From NCBI GenBank assembly GCA_963803495.1, contig CAWDMP010000002.1, positions 3,658,001 to 3,722,000 on the forward strand: a stretch of 64,000 nt of DNA, read 5' to 3'. Under the pieces are notes generated by a model. It worked only from the letters and a program-made list of their open reading frames with translations, did not search any database and was not told the DNA's origin. Positions 26,836-36,496 of this stretch are shown piece by piece. Both the position numbers and the translations under genes were made by a program. This DNA is from Persicitalea sp963803495 (GTDB lineage: Bacteria > Bacteroidota > Bacteroidia > Cytophagales > Spirosomataceae). The first letter of the stretch is position 1. Each line of letters opens with the position of its first letter.

Positions 26836-26863
26836 TTTCAACTTTCAACTTTCAACTTTCAAC
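26836..26863 (+). repeat. (TTTCAAC)4 tandem array before a start codon
   Basis: Four perfect 7-bp copies end 11 bp before the TTG start of the nicotinate phosphoribosyltransferase gene. A fifth, imperfect copy (CTTAAAC) follows. It occupies the ribosome-binding region. Confidence 0.8.
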
Positions 26864-26874
26864 CTTAAACTTTT

Positions 26875-28343
26875 TTGATCAACCAACTCTACGACACCTC
26901 GCTCAGCCTCCTCACCGACTTGTACCAACTCACGATGGCCTACGGCTACTGGAAATCGGGCAAGGCGGAGCAGGAAGCCGTTTTTAATCTTTATTTCAGG
27001 AAAAATCCTTTCGGTGGTGGTTTCACGATCGCGGCGGGGCTGAGCAGCGTGGTCAGTTACCTCGAGCAGGTACGGGCTGTCCGAAAAAGATGTCAGGTAC
27101 CTGCGCCAGCTGACGGGTACCGACGGCCGGCCCCTTTTCGAAGGAGCGTTCATCGACTACCTGAAAAATCTCGAAATCAAATGCGACATCGCGGCCGTGC
27201 CGGAAGGTACCGCTGTGTTTCCCAACGAACCACTGCTGCGCATTACCGGTCCGATTCTGCAATGCCAATTGCTGGAAACGCCCCTCCTAAACCTTATTAA
27301 TTTCCAGACCCTCATCGCCACCAAAGCCGCCCGGATGCGGCTGGTCGCGCCCGACGACGCCCTGCTGGAATTCGGCCTGCGCCGCGCTCAAGGCCCTGAC
27401 GGCGGCATGACCGCCAGCCGCGCCGCCTATCTGGGGGGCTTCGATGCGACCTCCAACGTGCTGGCCGGAAAAATCTACGGTATCCCGGTGAAGGGTACCC
27501 ATGCGCACAGCTGGGTGATGTCGTTCGACTCAGAAATGGAAGTCGTTCGAGACCTACGCCAGGTACCTGCCCAACAACGTCACGCTGCTGGTCGATACCT
27601 ACGACACGATTCAAGGGGTGAAAAATGCCATTGCCGTCGGGCAGAACCTTCGTAAAAATGGCCACGACCTGGGCGGTATCCGGCTGGACTCAGGCGATTT
27701 GGCTTACCTAAGCATCGAGGCCCGCAAGTTGCTCGACGCCGCCGGATTTAAAGGTACTTCCATCGTGGCCAGCAACGACCTCGACGAGTACATCATGGCG
27801 AGTTTGAAACAGCAAGGCGCCAAAATCAACGTCTGGGGCGTGGGTACCAAGCTGGTCACGGCCTACGACCAGCCCGCGCTGGGAGGCGTGTACAAACTCG
27901 CCGCGCTCAAAAACGACGATGGTACCTGGGACTACAAAGTCAAGCTATCGGAACAGACCATCAAGACCTCCACGCCCGGCATTCAGCAAATTCGAAGGTA
28001 CTCGGAGCGGGGCCGCTTCGTGGCGGATATGATCTATAACGTAATCGACGGGCCGGGGGAGCAGCCGACGATGGTCGACCCCTATGACTTTACCCGGCAG
28101 CGCACTTTTGGAAAGCATAATACACCTTCGAAGATTTCCTACAACCGATTTTCCAACGCGGCAAACCTTGTTACGAAATTCCGGTTCTAGAAGAAGACCC
28201 GGCAACGCGTGCAGCAGCAACTTGCCCAGCTACACCAGGGCAACAAGCGCTTCGTGAACCCACATACCTTCGCCGTAGGTTTAGAAAAAAAGCTTTTCGA
28301 TACCAAAACGGAATTGATCTTAAAACTTCGGGGCGAAAAGTAG
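26875..28343 (+). pseudogene. pncB: Nicotinate phosphoribosyltransferase, about four frameshifts
   Basis: A NAD-salvage enzyme of about 485 residues when corrected. The start is TTG at 26875 (INQLYDTSLSLLTDLYQLTM). The conserved sites remain: LEFGLRRAQGPDGG, GTHAHSWVMSFDSE with the phosphorylated His, VDTYDTIQGV and IRLDSGDLAYLS. Slips occur near 27070 (CAGGTAC for CAGTAC), 27540, 28120 (restoring TFEDFLQPIFQRGKPCYEIP) and 28190 (restoring TRQRVQQQLAQLHQGNKRF), with the final stop at 28341-28343. So many indels in one conserved gene suggest either decay or a poor local sequence. Confidence 0.88.
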
Positions 28344-28363
28344 GTTGTTTTTAAGGAGCATGT

Positions 28364-28388
28364 GTAGAGACGCGATTTATCGCGTCTA
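28364..28388. repeat. Dispersed GTAGAGACGCG palindrome, third copy
   Basis: Identical over its core to the copy at 23190-23213 (AGACGCGAT-TT-ATCGCGTCT). It lies 20 bp after the phosphoribosyltransferase stop, again directly 3' of a gene. Confidence 0.75.
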
Positions 28389-28404
28389 AGCGTAAGAAAA
28401 CCCA

Positions 28405-28442
28405 AAACAAATAAACAAATAAACACATCAACAAATAAACAT
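28405..28442 (+). repeat. Degenerate AAACAAAT array at a gene start
   Basis: Two perfect and two imperfect copies of AAACAAAT, then AAACAT, run into the expected start of the desaturase gene. The same unit forms a perfect five-copy array at 53361-53400. Confidence 0.7.
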
Positions 28443-29900
28443 CCCACCGCTGCCATCATCGGCGCGGGTGTTGCGGGCATCGCTTCGGCGATACGCCTGG
28501 CGGCGAAGGGCTACGCCGTGGACGTGTACGAAGGCAACGCCTATCCCGGCGGCAAGCTTTCTTCGTTTGAAATCAATGGCTACCGCTTCGATGCCGGGCC
28601 ATCGCTGTTCACCATGCCGCACCTGGTGGACGACCTTTTCAAGTTGGCGGGAAAGCAGCCATCCGACTACTTCGCGTACCGAAAACTTCCCGAAACCTGC
28701 CGTTATTTCTACGAAGACGGTACCCGCTTCGTAGCTGATTCAGAGCCGGAAGCCCTGGCCCGTACCATCGAGCAGTACCTGGGAGAACCCGCCGAAAACG
28801 TCCTGGCGCATTTGCGGGATAGCGCGGTGAAGTACGACGTCACCGAAAAGCTTTTCCTGCATCGCTCGCTGCATAAGGTAGGTACCTACTTCAACCGCGA
28901 CGCGCTGAAAGGCTACCGTAACCTGCACAAACTCGATGCATTCAGGAGCATGGGCGCGGCCAACGCCAGCCGGTTTTCTGATCCGCGCGTGGTGCAGCTG
29001 TTCAACCGCTACGCCACCTACAACGGCTCCGATCCCTACCAGACTCCCGCCACGATGAACATCATTCCGCATCTGGAATACAACATCGGCGCGTTTTTTC
29101 CCAGCGGTGGCATGGTTTCGATTACCAATAGTTTGGTAAAACTGGCCGAAGATTTGGGGGTGGAGTTTCATTATTCCAGCCCAGTAGAGAAGCTACTGAC
29201 CGACGGCAAGCGAGTTTCCGGCGTGCAGGTAGGCGGGGAAGCGCGGCCCTACGAGCTAGTGGTTAGCAACATGGACGTGGTCAATACCTTCCGCAAGCTA
29301 CTGCCCGACGCCCGGCGGCCGGAGCGGGTATTGCGCCAGCCGAAGTCGAGCTCTGCCCTTATTTTTTATTTTGGCATAAAAAAGCGCTTCCCTGAATTGG
29401 GGCTGCATAATATTTTTTTTAGCCAGGATTACCCCACCGAATTCAACCACATTTTCCAACAAAAAACCATCGGCGACGACCCTACGGTCTACGTCAACAT
29501 CACCGCCAAGTACGAGCCCGGCGACGCCCCCGCTGGCGGTGAAAACTGGTTTGTGATGGTGAATGCTCCCGCCAACGACGGCCAGGATTGGGACGCACTC
29601 ATCGCCAAAACCCGCCGGAATATCCTGACCAAACTTAGCCGCCAACTCGGCGAAGACATCGAAGTACTGATCGAAGCCGAGGATACCCTCGATCCGCGCC
29701 TGATCGAAAGCCGCACGTCGAGCTCACAGGGCGCGCTTTACGGCAATAGCTCCAACAATCGCTTCGCGGCTTTTCTGCGTCACGCTAATTTTTCGCGGCA
29801 GTTTGGCAACCTCTTTTTTGTGGGCGGTAGCGTGCATCCCGGCGGTGGGGTGCCGCTGTGTTTACTGTCGGCCAAGATCGCGACGGAGATGGTGAGGTAA
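28441..29900 (+). CDS. CrtI-type carotenoid/phytoene desaturase family oxidoreductase, start codon damaged
   Basis: An FAD-dependent desaturase of about 487 residues. The dinucleotide-binding motif AAIIGAGVAGIASAIRLAAK begins at codon 4, and the C-terminal hallmark GGSVHPGGGVPLCLLSAKI is intact, as in CrtI/CrtD enzymes that introduce double bonds into carotenoids. No ATG, GTG or TTG precedes the FAD motif in frame. The sequence at 28441 reads AT-CCCACC; one missing G would give ATG CCC ACC directly after the AAACAAAT array. A GTG at 28518 would delete the FAD motif and is unlikely to be the start. No other carotenoid gene is adjacent. Confidence 0.85.
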
Positions 29901-29955
29901 GATCTATTTGAAATGTATTATCTTGGCAGGGTGCTGAACCGAAACTTACCGGACG

Positions 29956-30392
29956 ATGCAAGAACAAGACGTACGTTGGCAACAGCGCTTTGCCAACTTC
30001 AAGAAGGCACTCGCAAAATTGGCGGAAGTAGTAGAGGAAAGGGACGATGACCTGTCCGAACTGGAACAAGAAGGTATGTCCAGCGATTCGAGTACACCTT
30101 TGAATTAGCCTGGAAAACGCTGCAAGATCTGATACGTTATAAAGGATACCTCGATGTTTCTGGTCTAAACCCAGTTTTGGATCGGGCTTTTCAAGATGGG
30201 TACCTGGCTGATGCCGAAGGTTGGCGAAAAATGAAAAAGTCGAGAGAACTTACTTCACACACTTACAATTCTGAAACTGCCGAAAAGATTGCAGACAGCA
30301 TTCGGCTTAGCTATTACGGCCTATTGACCGACCTGGCGCTCAAACTTGAAAACGAGCGGGGCGGCAGCCATCAAAACTCAATTTTTACCTGA
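29956..30392 (+). pseudogene. HepT-like toxin / nucleotidyltransferase substrate-binding protein, frameshifted
   Basis: About 145 residues: MQEQDVRWQQRFANFKKALA, then a slip near 30074-30080, then QRFEYTFELAWKTLQDLIRY and SAEKIADSIRLSYYGLL-type helices to the end (HI0074-type four-helix fold). The TGA overlaps the ATG of the downstream nucleotidyltransferase by one base (30390-30394), the usual arrangement of HepT-MntA pairs. With the frame broken, the toxin is probably inactive, unless the indel is an error. Confidence 0.78.
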
Positions 30393-30739
30393 TGAGATAC
30401 GGACTGGCTGACACCACGCTGTAAGAAATTCTGGCGGTTTTTCGTCAAGATCGTTATGTGGACGAGGTGATTCTTTTCGGTTCGCGAGTCAAAGGTAACT
30501 TCCGTCCCGGCTCGGACATCGATTTGGCAGTGAAGGGGGAGGGGCTGGATTTTCAGCAATTTCTTAGATTGCTGGTGAAACTGGATGACCTGGATCTGCT
30601 CTATAAGATTGACGCGGTGAACTATCGCACCATCGAAAGCCAGGAGCTGCTAGCCCATATCGACCGAGTAGGTATCAGTCTATCACGTAAGATGGCCAAC
30701 GAGGATCACGATATTGGGTTGTCGTCTTCGAGCCACTGA
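30392..30739 (+). pseudogene. MntA-like minimal nucleotidyltransferase antitoxin, early in-frame stop
   Basis: A minimal nucleotidyltransferase with the catalytic motif ILFGSRVKGNFRPGSDIDLA (GSx10DxD), which in MntA AMPylates the HepT toxin. The ATG at 30392 overlaps the stop of the HepT-like gene, but codon 11 is TAA (30422-30424). The frame reopens at once, and a GTG at 30458 could start a shortened protein that still holds the motif. Both partners are damaged, which suggests a decaying toxin-antitoxin pair. Confidence 0.75.
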
Positions 30740-30818
30740 GTTTTTAATCGGAAGACTGCAAAAAGCAACGGGGTGAAAGCTGACTTCACCGTGAGAATTC
30801 GATAATGGGAGGGGTCGG

Positions 30819-31685
30819 TCACAGATTTTTCAGATAGATAATGCTGTCTTTCAATGTACCCGGATTCGACTCCATTTCTACGTACACCAATTTCACCCCG
30901 CCCTTTTTGGAAGCGGCGAAGAAGTCCTTCCAATCCACGATTCCCTGGCCCAGTACGACTTCTTTTTCTAAATCATTGGGATCGTAGTCCTGCAAATGCG
31001 CCGAAATGAACCGGCCGGGGTACTTCCTGAAATAATCCGCCGCCTGGTAGCCCAGCGTCGCAACCGCCACCTGAAACTGCATCTTGACGTACTTGGGATC
31101 CAGTTCCTGCATCAGTACATCATACAGTACCTTCCCGCCGAAGCTTTTTTCAAACTCGCTGTTGTGATTGTGGTAGCCGGCGATGAGCCCGGCTTTGGCA
31201 ATCCGCTCGCCCATGCGGTTCATCTCTTCGCATTTCTGTTGGGCTTCATCTAGGGTAGGGGAGGTAAGTCCCCCGGAGCACACGAAGTATTTCAAGTCCA
31301 TCTGCCGGGCAAATTCCAGGCGGTCGTCCAGATGCTCGCGCATTTCCGCGAGGGTAAAATGGCAGCTGCTGCATTCCAGTCCCGCGTCCGTGATCATTTG
31401 CTTCAGCTCCCGGCCCGAGTACTTCGCGAGTGGCTCGAAGCCGTACTTCACGTACCCGGCAGGTGAGCACATCTCGACGTGCTGGTAGCCGTAGGCCTTC
31501 ATTTTTTTCAGCGTGCCCGCGAAGTCTTCACTTAGTTCTTTCTTCAAAACGAACGACTGAAAGCCAATAGGCTGCTTTACGGCCCCACGGCTTCCGGTGG
31601 CAAAGGTAGGGGTGGGCAAAGCGGCCAGCAGGTTCGCTGAGGCCAGGCTCAAGGCGGTATTTTCGATGAATTGTCGGCGATTCAT
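30819..31685 (-). CDS. Exported sugar phosphate isomerase/epimerase (TIM barrel)
   Basis: A 288-residue xylose-isomerase-like TIM barrel. The N-terminus MNRRQFIENTALSLASANLL is Tat-like (NRRQFI followed by a hydrophobic stretch). Barrel strands end in metal-ligand positions such as HVEMCSP, AGYHNHNSEFE and FISAHLQDYD. Bacteroidota carry many such secreted sugar isomerase/dehydratase-like proteins, often acting on 3-keto-sugars or inositol derivatives; the substrate here is not known. It is a single gene, 160 bp from the next gene on the same strand. Confidence 0.85.
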   Translation of the reverse strand: MNRRQFIENTALSLASANLLAALPTPTFATGSRGAVKQPIGFQSFVLKKELSEDFAGTLKKMKAYGYQHVEMCSPAGYVKYGFEPLAKYSGRELKQMITDAGLECSSCHFTLAEMREHLDDRLEFARQMDLKYFVCSGGLTSPTLDEAQQKCEEMNRMGERIAKAGLIAGYHNHNSEFEKSFGGKVLYDVLMQELDPKYVKMQFQVAVATLGYQAADYFRKYPGRFISAHLQDYDPNDLEKEVVLGQGIVDWKDFFAASKKGGVKLVYVEMESNPGTLKDSIIYLKNL

Positions 31686-31845
31686 GAATAGGTGGCTCAG
31701 GTGAATGTAATTTTTGTGCCTTCAATATCCACATTTTTACGGGAAAAGTATACAAACAGCGCTATAACCCAACAACGGAGAGGATGGCCCGGATGTAGTC
31801 CGCAAAATCGAGCCGATCACTTGCAGGAAATGGTCGAGACCGCCC

Positions 31846-32946
31846 CTACCAGTGGCGCACGAGGCGGATGTCCCAAAAATTGGCCACTTGGCCGTGGGCC
31901 AGCAGCGACACACCCGCCGAGTAGCGCTTACCCGTCCGGTAGAGCAAACCCCAACGCTGGTACAAGCGAGGAAAATAGGGCGAGGGGCTGAAGGCATAAG
32001 CGCCCAGTTGCTGGCTAAAAATCACTTTGCCCAGCAGAAATTCGTGCCCAACCAGCAGTCCGACCCGCAGGGAGGAGTGGGCCAGGGTATCGCGTTGCAG
32101 TTGCGCGCGCAGGGCGTTGTCGAAAATGGCCTCAACTCCGGCCGTCAGACCGCTCAAACGGCTTACACGGCGGCTGTAAGTACCTCCGGCTCCCATCACG
32201 GCATATTGTCGGGTTTCGCCGGCAGCAGTGTTGCGTAGTCCGCCGAAAACCTGGGCATCGAAACGAGGCGGGCTGCGCCGCCAGTCGTCGTGCCGTTCGG
32301 TCGTTGCGGGTCGGACCAACCGCCAAGGGGTCAGGGTGTAGTCGAGTCCCAGCCCCAGCGTAGGCCAGTTGATGCCTTTGTTGGGTCGGCGAAAACCGCC
32401 GTTGGACACGTGCTGAAAGCTACCCGCCAGCCCGACCCACCAGCGCGGAGCCACGTGCCAGCGGGCGCTGAATCCCAGCGAAATATAAGCGTTCAAGGTG
32501 GTACTGTACGAAAGGTTGTCAGGATTGCGCACGGGGTGGTAAGGGTTCGACAGCAGCGATAGTCCCGCCGAACCGCGGACCGCCGCCGACCACCGCGCTC
32601 CCAGCGGAAAGTGAGGCTCCACGTAGTAGGCCGCCGTGCCTCCCCGCCCCAGCACCGCATTGCCGAAGTCGTAGTAGGATAAGCTCAGGCCGGTGCGGGG
32701 CAGACAACCGAAACGTTGCCAGGCGTCGAAATCCGTACGCTGCCGGCCTACTTCCAGGTGCACGCCCCAGGGACGCGCCCCGGCGGTGTTGCGTACATCG
32801 GTCGTGTGGGCGTACACCCAGCCGCCCTGTCCCCACAGGCTCCATACGGTCGGGTACCTGGGCGAAGAGGAGAGGCTGTCGGGTTGGGCCTGGCCGGGCA
32901 GCTTGCCCCCGAAAGCAAAGAGACAAACCAGAAAAAGGTACTTCAT
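31846..32946 (-). CDS. PagL-like acyloxyacyl hydrolase (lipid A 3-O-deacylase family)
   Basis: A 366-residue outer-membrane protein with a signal peptide (MKYLFLVCLFAFGG, cleavage near QAQ). The PagL catalytic region is visible as SFQHVSNGGFRRPNKGINWP, with the His-Ser pair and following Asn/Gly residues. The rest is alternating beta strands ending in DIRLVRHW. PagL proteins remove the 3-linked acyl chain of lipid A in the outer leaflet. The Bacteroidota form is longer than the proteobacterial enzyme. It is divergent from the thioesterase gene 185 bp away. Confidence 0.82.
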   Translation of the reverse strand: MKYLFLVCLFAFGGKLPGQAQPDSLSSSPRYPTVWSLWGQGGWVYAHTTDVRNTAGARPWGVHLEVGRQRTDFDAWQRFGCLPRTGLSLSYYDFGNAVLGRGGTAAYYVEPHFPLGARWSAAVRGSAGLSLLSNPYHPVRNPDNLSYSTTLNAYISLGFSARWHVAPRWWVGLAGSFQHVSNGGFRRPNKGINWPTLGLGLDYTLTPWRLVRPATTERHDDWRRSPPRFDAQVFGGLRNTAAGETRQYAVMGAGGTYSRRVSRLSGLTAGVEAIFDNALRAQLQRDTLAHSSLRVGLLVGHEFLLGKVIFSQQLGAYAFSPSPYFPRLYQRWGLLYRTGKRYSAGVSLLAHGQVANFWDIRLVRHW

Positions 32947-33131
32947 GACAGAGAAGAAGGCTCTGGTAGAAATAATTTGTTGTCATGATACCAAAAAAAC
33001 TCCGTTTCACATCCGGTCGCGGCAAATTTTTATTGGATACTTTTGCCTTTCGAGTTTGCCAAACAGCACCCTAACCTGGATGAATCACTGGTATCCACGC
33101 GCATTTTTCCAGATTTAAACTTCACGCTCCC

Positions 33132-33677
33132 TTGAAGCCACGTCCCGTCAGCCACTCCCGCACCACCCTTACCGAACTAATGATCCCGAGCTACGCCAAC
33201 TTCGGCGGTAAAATCCACGGTGGGATTTTGCTCTCATTGATGGACAAAGTAGCCTACGCTTGTGCCTCGCGACACGCGGGTACCTATTGCGTCACAGTGT
33301 CGGTAGACAATGTCAATTTCCTGCAAGCGGTGGAAGTGGGCGACCTGGTGTCGCTGCATGCCTCAGTGAATTTTGTGGGCAACAGCTCGATGGTGATCGG
33401 TATCAAGGTCATCTCTGAGAACGTGCATACGGGCGAGCAAGTGCATACCAACACGTCGTACTTCACGATGGTAGCCAAGGACGATAGCGGCCGACCTACA
33501 ACGGTGCCGCCCCTGCTGCTGGAAGGCAGGGAAGACGCCCGCCGGTTTTTGGAAGCCATCAAGCGGCGCGAAATCAAGAGCCAATCTGCCGATGCCTTCG
33601 ACAACGAGAAGAACCGTATGACATTGGAAAGTGATTTGGAACGATTGAGTGAGCACCGTTGCGTGATGGGTTGGTGA
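33132..33677 (+). CDS. Acyl-CoA thioesterase (hotdog fold)
   Basis: A 181-residue cytoplasmic thioesterase. It appears to start at TTG 33132 (KPRPVSHSRTTLTELMIPSY). The hotdog signature NFGGKIHGGILLSLMDKVAY contains the conserved catalytic-loop residues, followed by VTVSVDNVNFLQAVEVGD and SMVIGIKVISENV. It resembles YciA/acyl-CoA hydrolases, with a C-terminal 35-residue charged extension. It is followed 16 bp later by the MBL hydrolase and is probably co-transcribed. Confidence 0.88.
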   Translation: MKPRPVSHSRTTLTELMIPSYANFGGKIHGGILLSLMDKVAYACASRHAGTYCVTVSVDNVNFLQAVEVGDLVSLHASVNFVGNSSMVIGIKVISENVHTGEQVHTNTSYFTMVAKDDSGRPTTVPPLLLEGREDARRFLEAIKRREIKSQSADAFDNEKNRMTLESDLERLSEHRCVMGW

Positions 33678-33692
33678 CCGTCAAAATGCAAT

Positions 33693-34809
33693 ATGAACTA
33701 TCTCAAAAACTTTTTCAAGTACCTTTTTCTGCTGTTGCTCACTTTGGCGGTCGGTGCTTTTATTTTTATAAAAACGGCCCCGCAGTTTGGCGCTGCCGCC
33801 GAAGGTGCCCGGCTCGCACGCATGAAAGCCTCGGCGCAGTACCGCGACGGTACCTTCGTGAACGCCATCCACACTTCGATGGACATGAGCGCCGACTCGA
33901 TGCTAAGTACTTTAAGAGGATTTATTTCCGCCAAAAATACCCGCCCCGATCAGCCATTGCCCGTCGATTTTGCGGCTGGAAAAACGATGCCCGATACCGC
34001 CCTGCACGTCACCTGGTTTGGGCACTCGGCGGTGCTGCTCGAAATCGGGGGCAAGCGCATTCTGCTCGACCCGATGCTGGGCCCGGCGGCTTCACCCGTA
34101 CCGTTTTTTGCCAGGCGCTTTGCCTACCGCGAGCCCATCGACATGGCGCAATTCACCGACATCGACGCCGTCATTATTTCGCACGACCATTACGACCACC
34201 TCGATTACGGTTCGATTCAAAAACTTGATCCCAACGTCGGGCGCTTCTATGTACCGCTGGGCGTAGGCGCGCACCTCGAACGCTGGGGCGTCGACTCCGC
34301 CAAGATCACCGAGCTCGACTGGTGGCAGATCCGCGACGGACGATGGTATCACGTTCACGGCGACGCCGCAACGACACTTTTCGGGTCGCGGACTCACGGA
34401 CCGCAATAGTACCTTGTGGGCCTCATGGGTGGTGAAAAGCCAGAACAACACGGTTTATTTCAGCGGTGATGGCGGCTACGGGCCGCATTTTCAGGAAATA
34501 GGCGCGCGCTACGGGCCCTTCGACCTGGCGATGGTCGAGTGCGGGCAGTACAACATCAAGTGGAAGGATATTCACCTCATGCCCGAAGAAACCGTGCAGG
34601 CCTTTCTCGACCTGAAAGGCGAAGTACTGATGCCGATTCACTGGGGCGCTTTCGACCTTTCGGTACATCCCTGGACGGAAAGCGTCGAGCGGCTCGACCG
34701 CGCCAACACCACGGGCGTGTTCATCGCCACGCCTACCATCGGTACGCGCTACCCGATCGGGACGCGCCAGCCAACTACCCGTTGGTGGGAGCCGCTGGTA
34801 ACGCGCTAA
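33693..34809 (+). pseudogene. Membrane-anchored MBL-fold hydrolase (UlaG/NAPE-PLD-like), single frameshift
   Basis: About 370 residues with an N-terminal membrane helix (FFKYLFLLLLTLAVGAFIFI). Metal-binding motifs are VTWFGHSAVLLEIGGKRI, IISHDHYDHLDYG and the later GDGGYGPHF and MPIHWGAFDLS. The slip is at about 34345-34350 (CGATGGTATC): one base fewer restores ITFTATPQRHFSGRGLTDRN and the frame then runs to TAA at 34809. This family includes N-acyl-phosphatidylethanolamine phospholipase D-like and lactonase-like hydrolases. The stop overlaps the stop of the convergent Uma2 gene. Confidence 0.85.
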
Positions 34810-35438
34810 TTTTCGGGAGCCTGTTTGGAGCCGGAGAACAAATCATTGACGTCGATCCTGAACCCCGTGATTACTTCCGAGGTAAGCGAACCTTCGCGGA
34901 TTTTTTGGATTAACTCATATTCGGTGTTTCTCAGCAAGTACTGTTCGACGGTCCCCAAGTCGGTGTCGATGATCCAGTACTCCTCGATACCGTGCAGCGC
35001 GTAGTCCGACTTCTTAATGCCGTAGTCGCGGTCGCGGGTACTGTCGGAAAGAATCTCGACCACAAAATCTGGGGCCGGAAAAGCCGATTGCTTCGGGCCG
35101 AACTCCGTCGTGCGCGCCGCGCGCCAGAAGCAAATATCCGGCTCGTAGTCGTTGCGCGTAAGGCGAATCATCGTTTTTTCAATGGCGACCATGCCCAGGT
35201 TATTGTCATAGACATAGGGTATCAAATACCTAAGTAGCTTCGTCGAGCACATCCAATGCCGCCCGTAAATCGGCGAATGGTACACGATTTCACCCAGAAT
35301 AAATTCTGCCTTTCTATTTTCATCTACCTCCGCCCAAAACGCATGGCGTTTGCGCTGTTCCGCATTCCAGGCATCCTGCAAGTCATCGAGGAGTTGTTTG
35401 AATCCGAGTTCGTTGATTATTTCTTCCTTTGTAATCAT
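34806..35438 (-). CDS. Uma2 family (DUF820) restriction-endonuclease-like protein
   Basis: A 210-residue protein. I chose the ATG at 35438 (MITKEEIINELGF); the frame is open further but overlaps the upstream protease gene. The PD-(D/E)xK-like core reads EPDICFW, then PDFVVEILSDSTRDRDYGIK and YWIIDTDLGTVEQYLL. Uma2 proteins are abundant in Cytophagales and cyanobacteria, and their biological role is unclear. Convergent 4-bp overlap with the MBL gene. Confidence 0.85.
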   Translation of the reverse strand: MITKEEIINELGFKQLLDDLQDAWNAEQRKRHAFWAEVDENRKAEFILGEIVYHSPIYGRHWMCSTKLLRYLIPYVYDNNLGMVAIEKTMIRLTRNDYEPDICFWRAARTTEFGPKQSAFPAPDFVVEILSDSTRDRDYGIKKSDYALHGIEEYWIIDTDLGTVEQYLLRNTEYELIQKIREGSLTSEVITGFRIDVNDLFSGSKQAPEN

Positions 35439-35484
35439 GGCTTTCTGAAAATTAAGTCGATACGAAGATAAGCAAACGCTCCCA

Positions 35485-36375
35485 TTAACTTCCCGAAAGC
35501 TTTGGGCTTTCGGGAAGTTGCGGCGGTAAAAAATCGACTTTCCGCCACAGATACACCGTGAAAGCCAACAAAAATACCACCGACAGAATCGAGCCCTCGA
35601 AGCCAAAGGTACCCCCCGTGAGCCAGGCTGGCGCGAGGGGCGTAAAGCGAATGAAACTCGTGACGTCGAAGCCGCTCACGTTGAAATCGAAAAAGGCCGA
35701 CTGCATGAAATTCCAGCCCCAATGAAAACCGGTGCAGGCCCACAAATTGCGGTACTTCAAGAATAGCAACCCCATCACCAGTCCGGCCAGGAAAATATTC
35801 GCGGCGGCGATCCAATCGAAGTTGGGGTTGCGGAAGTGGAGGAGCGAAAACAGCGAAGCGCTCAGGATCAGGCCCCAGAACGAGCCAAAATAATGCCCGA
35901 TCGTGGCCAGCAGAAAACCCCGCGTCATGACCTCTTCCGACAGACTCTGGAAGAAAAACAGAATCAGCAGACCGCCGAAAGTGGCCGGGTCGAACAGGTA
36001 GGTACGCATCAAAAGTTTTTCCAACACCCACAGGATCAGAAAACCCAGGACGATCAGGAGGGTACTCTGCCCGAAGCCCAGACCGGTATGCGGCAGAAAG
36101 CCCCGCTTTACCAAACCCGTTTCGGCAAAAGACCGCTTGAAAATGTAGCGCCGCATGATGACGAGTGCCGCGACAAACCCGATGTTCTGCGGAAGGTACT
36201 CGATCAGCGTCTGAGAATAGGGGTTGGAGCGGTCGATCTTCTGTTCGAGCAAAACAGAAAGATCCAAAAGAGAAAGCAGATAGGTGATCGCCAGGATGAT
36301 CGCCACGCTGATGGCCAGGAAAGTGAGTACTTCCAGTAGCAAGTACCCAAGGCTGATGAAGAAGGCACGGGTCAT
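35485..36375 (-). CDS. CPBP family intramembrane glutamic endopeptidase
   Basis: A 296-residue protein with about eight transmembrane helices. The Abi/CPBP motifs are SLSEEVMTRGFLL (EExxxR), SASLFSLLHFRNP and CTGFHWGWNF. Homologues are Rce1-like proteases, or act in bacteriocin self-immunity or sigma-factor control. The last codons form a perfect 14-bp hairpin (35487-35519). The Uma2 gene starts 47 bp downstream on the same strand. Confidence 0.9.
   Translation of the reverse strand: MTRAFFISLGYLLLEVLTFLAISVAIILAITYLLSLLDLSVLLEQKIDRSNPYSQTLIEYLPQNIGFVAALVIMRRYIFKRSFAETGLVKRGFLPHTGLGFGQSTLLIVLGFLILWVLEKLLMRTYLFDPATFGGLLILFFFQSLSEEVMTRGFLLATIGHYFGSFWGLILSASLFSLLHFRNPNFDWIAAANIFLAGLVMGLLFLKYRNLWACTGFHWGWNFMQSAFFDFNVSGFDVTSFIRFTPLAPAWLTGGTFGFEGSILSVVFLLAFTVYLWRKVDFLPPQLPESPKLSGS
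35487..35519 (-). other. Perfect 14-bp hairpin in the 3' end of the CPBP gene
   Basis: The arms AACTTCCCGAAAGC and GCTTTCGGGAAGTT enclose TTTGG. They overlap the last ten codons and the stop. No T-run follows on the minus strand, so it may be a stabilising or attenuating hairpin rather than an intrinsic terminator. Confidence 0.6.
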
Positions 36376-36496
36376 AGCGGAATGGAAAGTAGTGTAGATG
36401 AAGAAAGGTCTTTTCGTTTTATCTGCAAGATGGCGCTTTTAGGGGCAAAGATCACGCATCCGCTTGGCGAGGCGGCCACGGCCCGGCGAGGACGAG

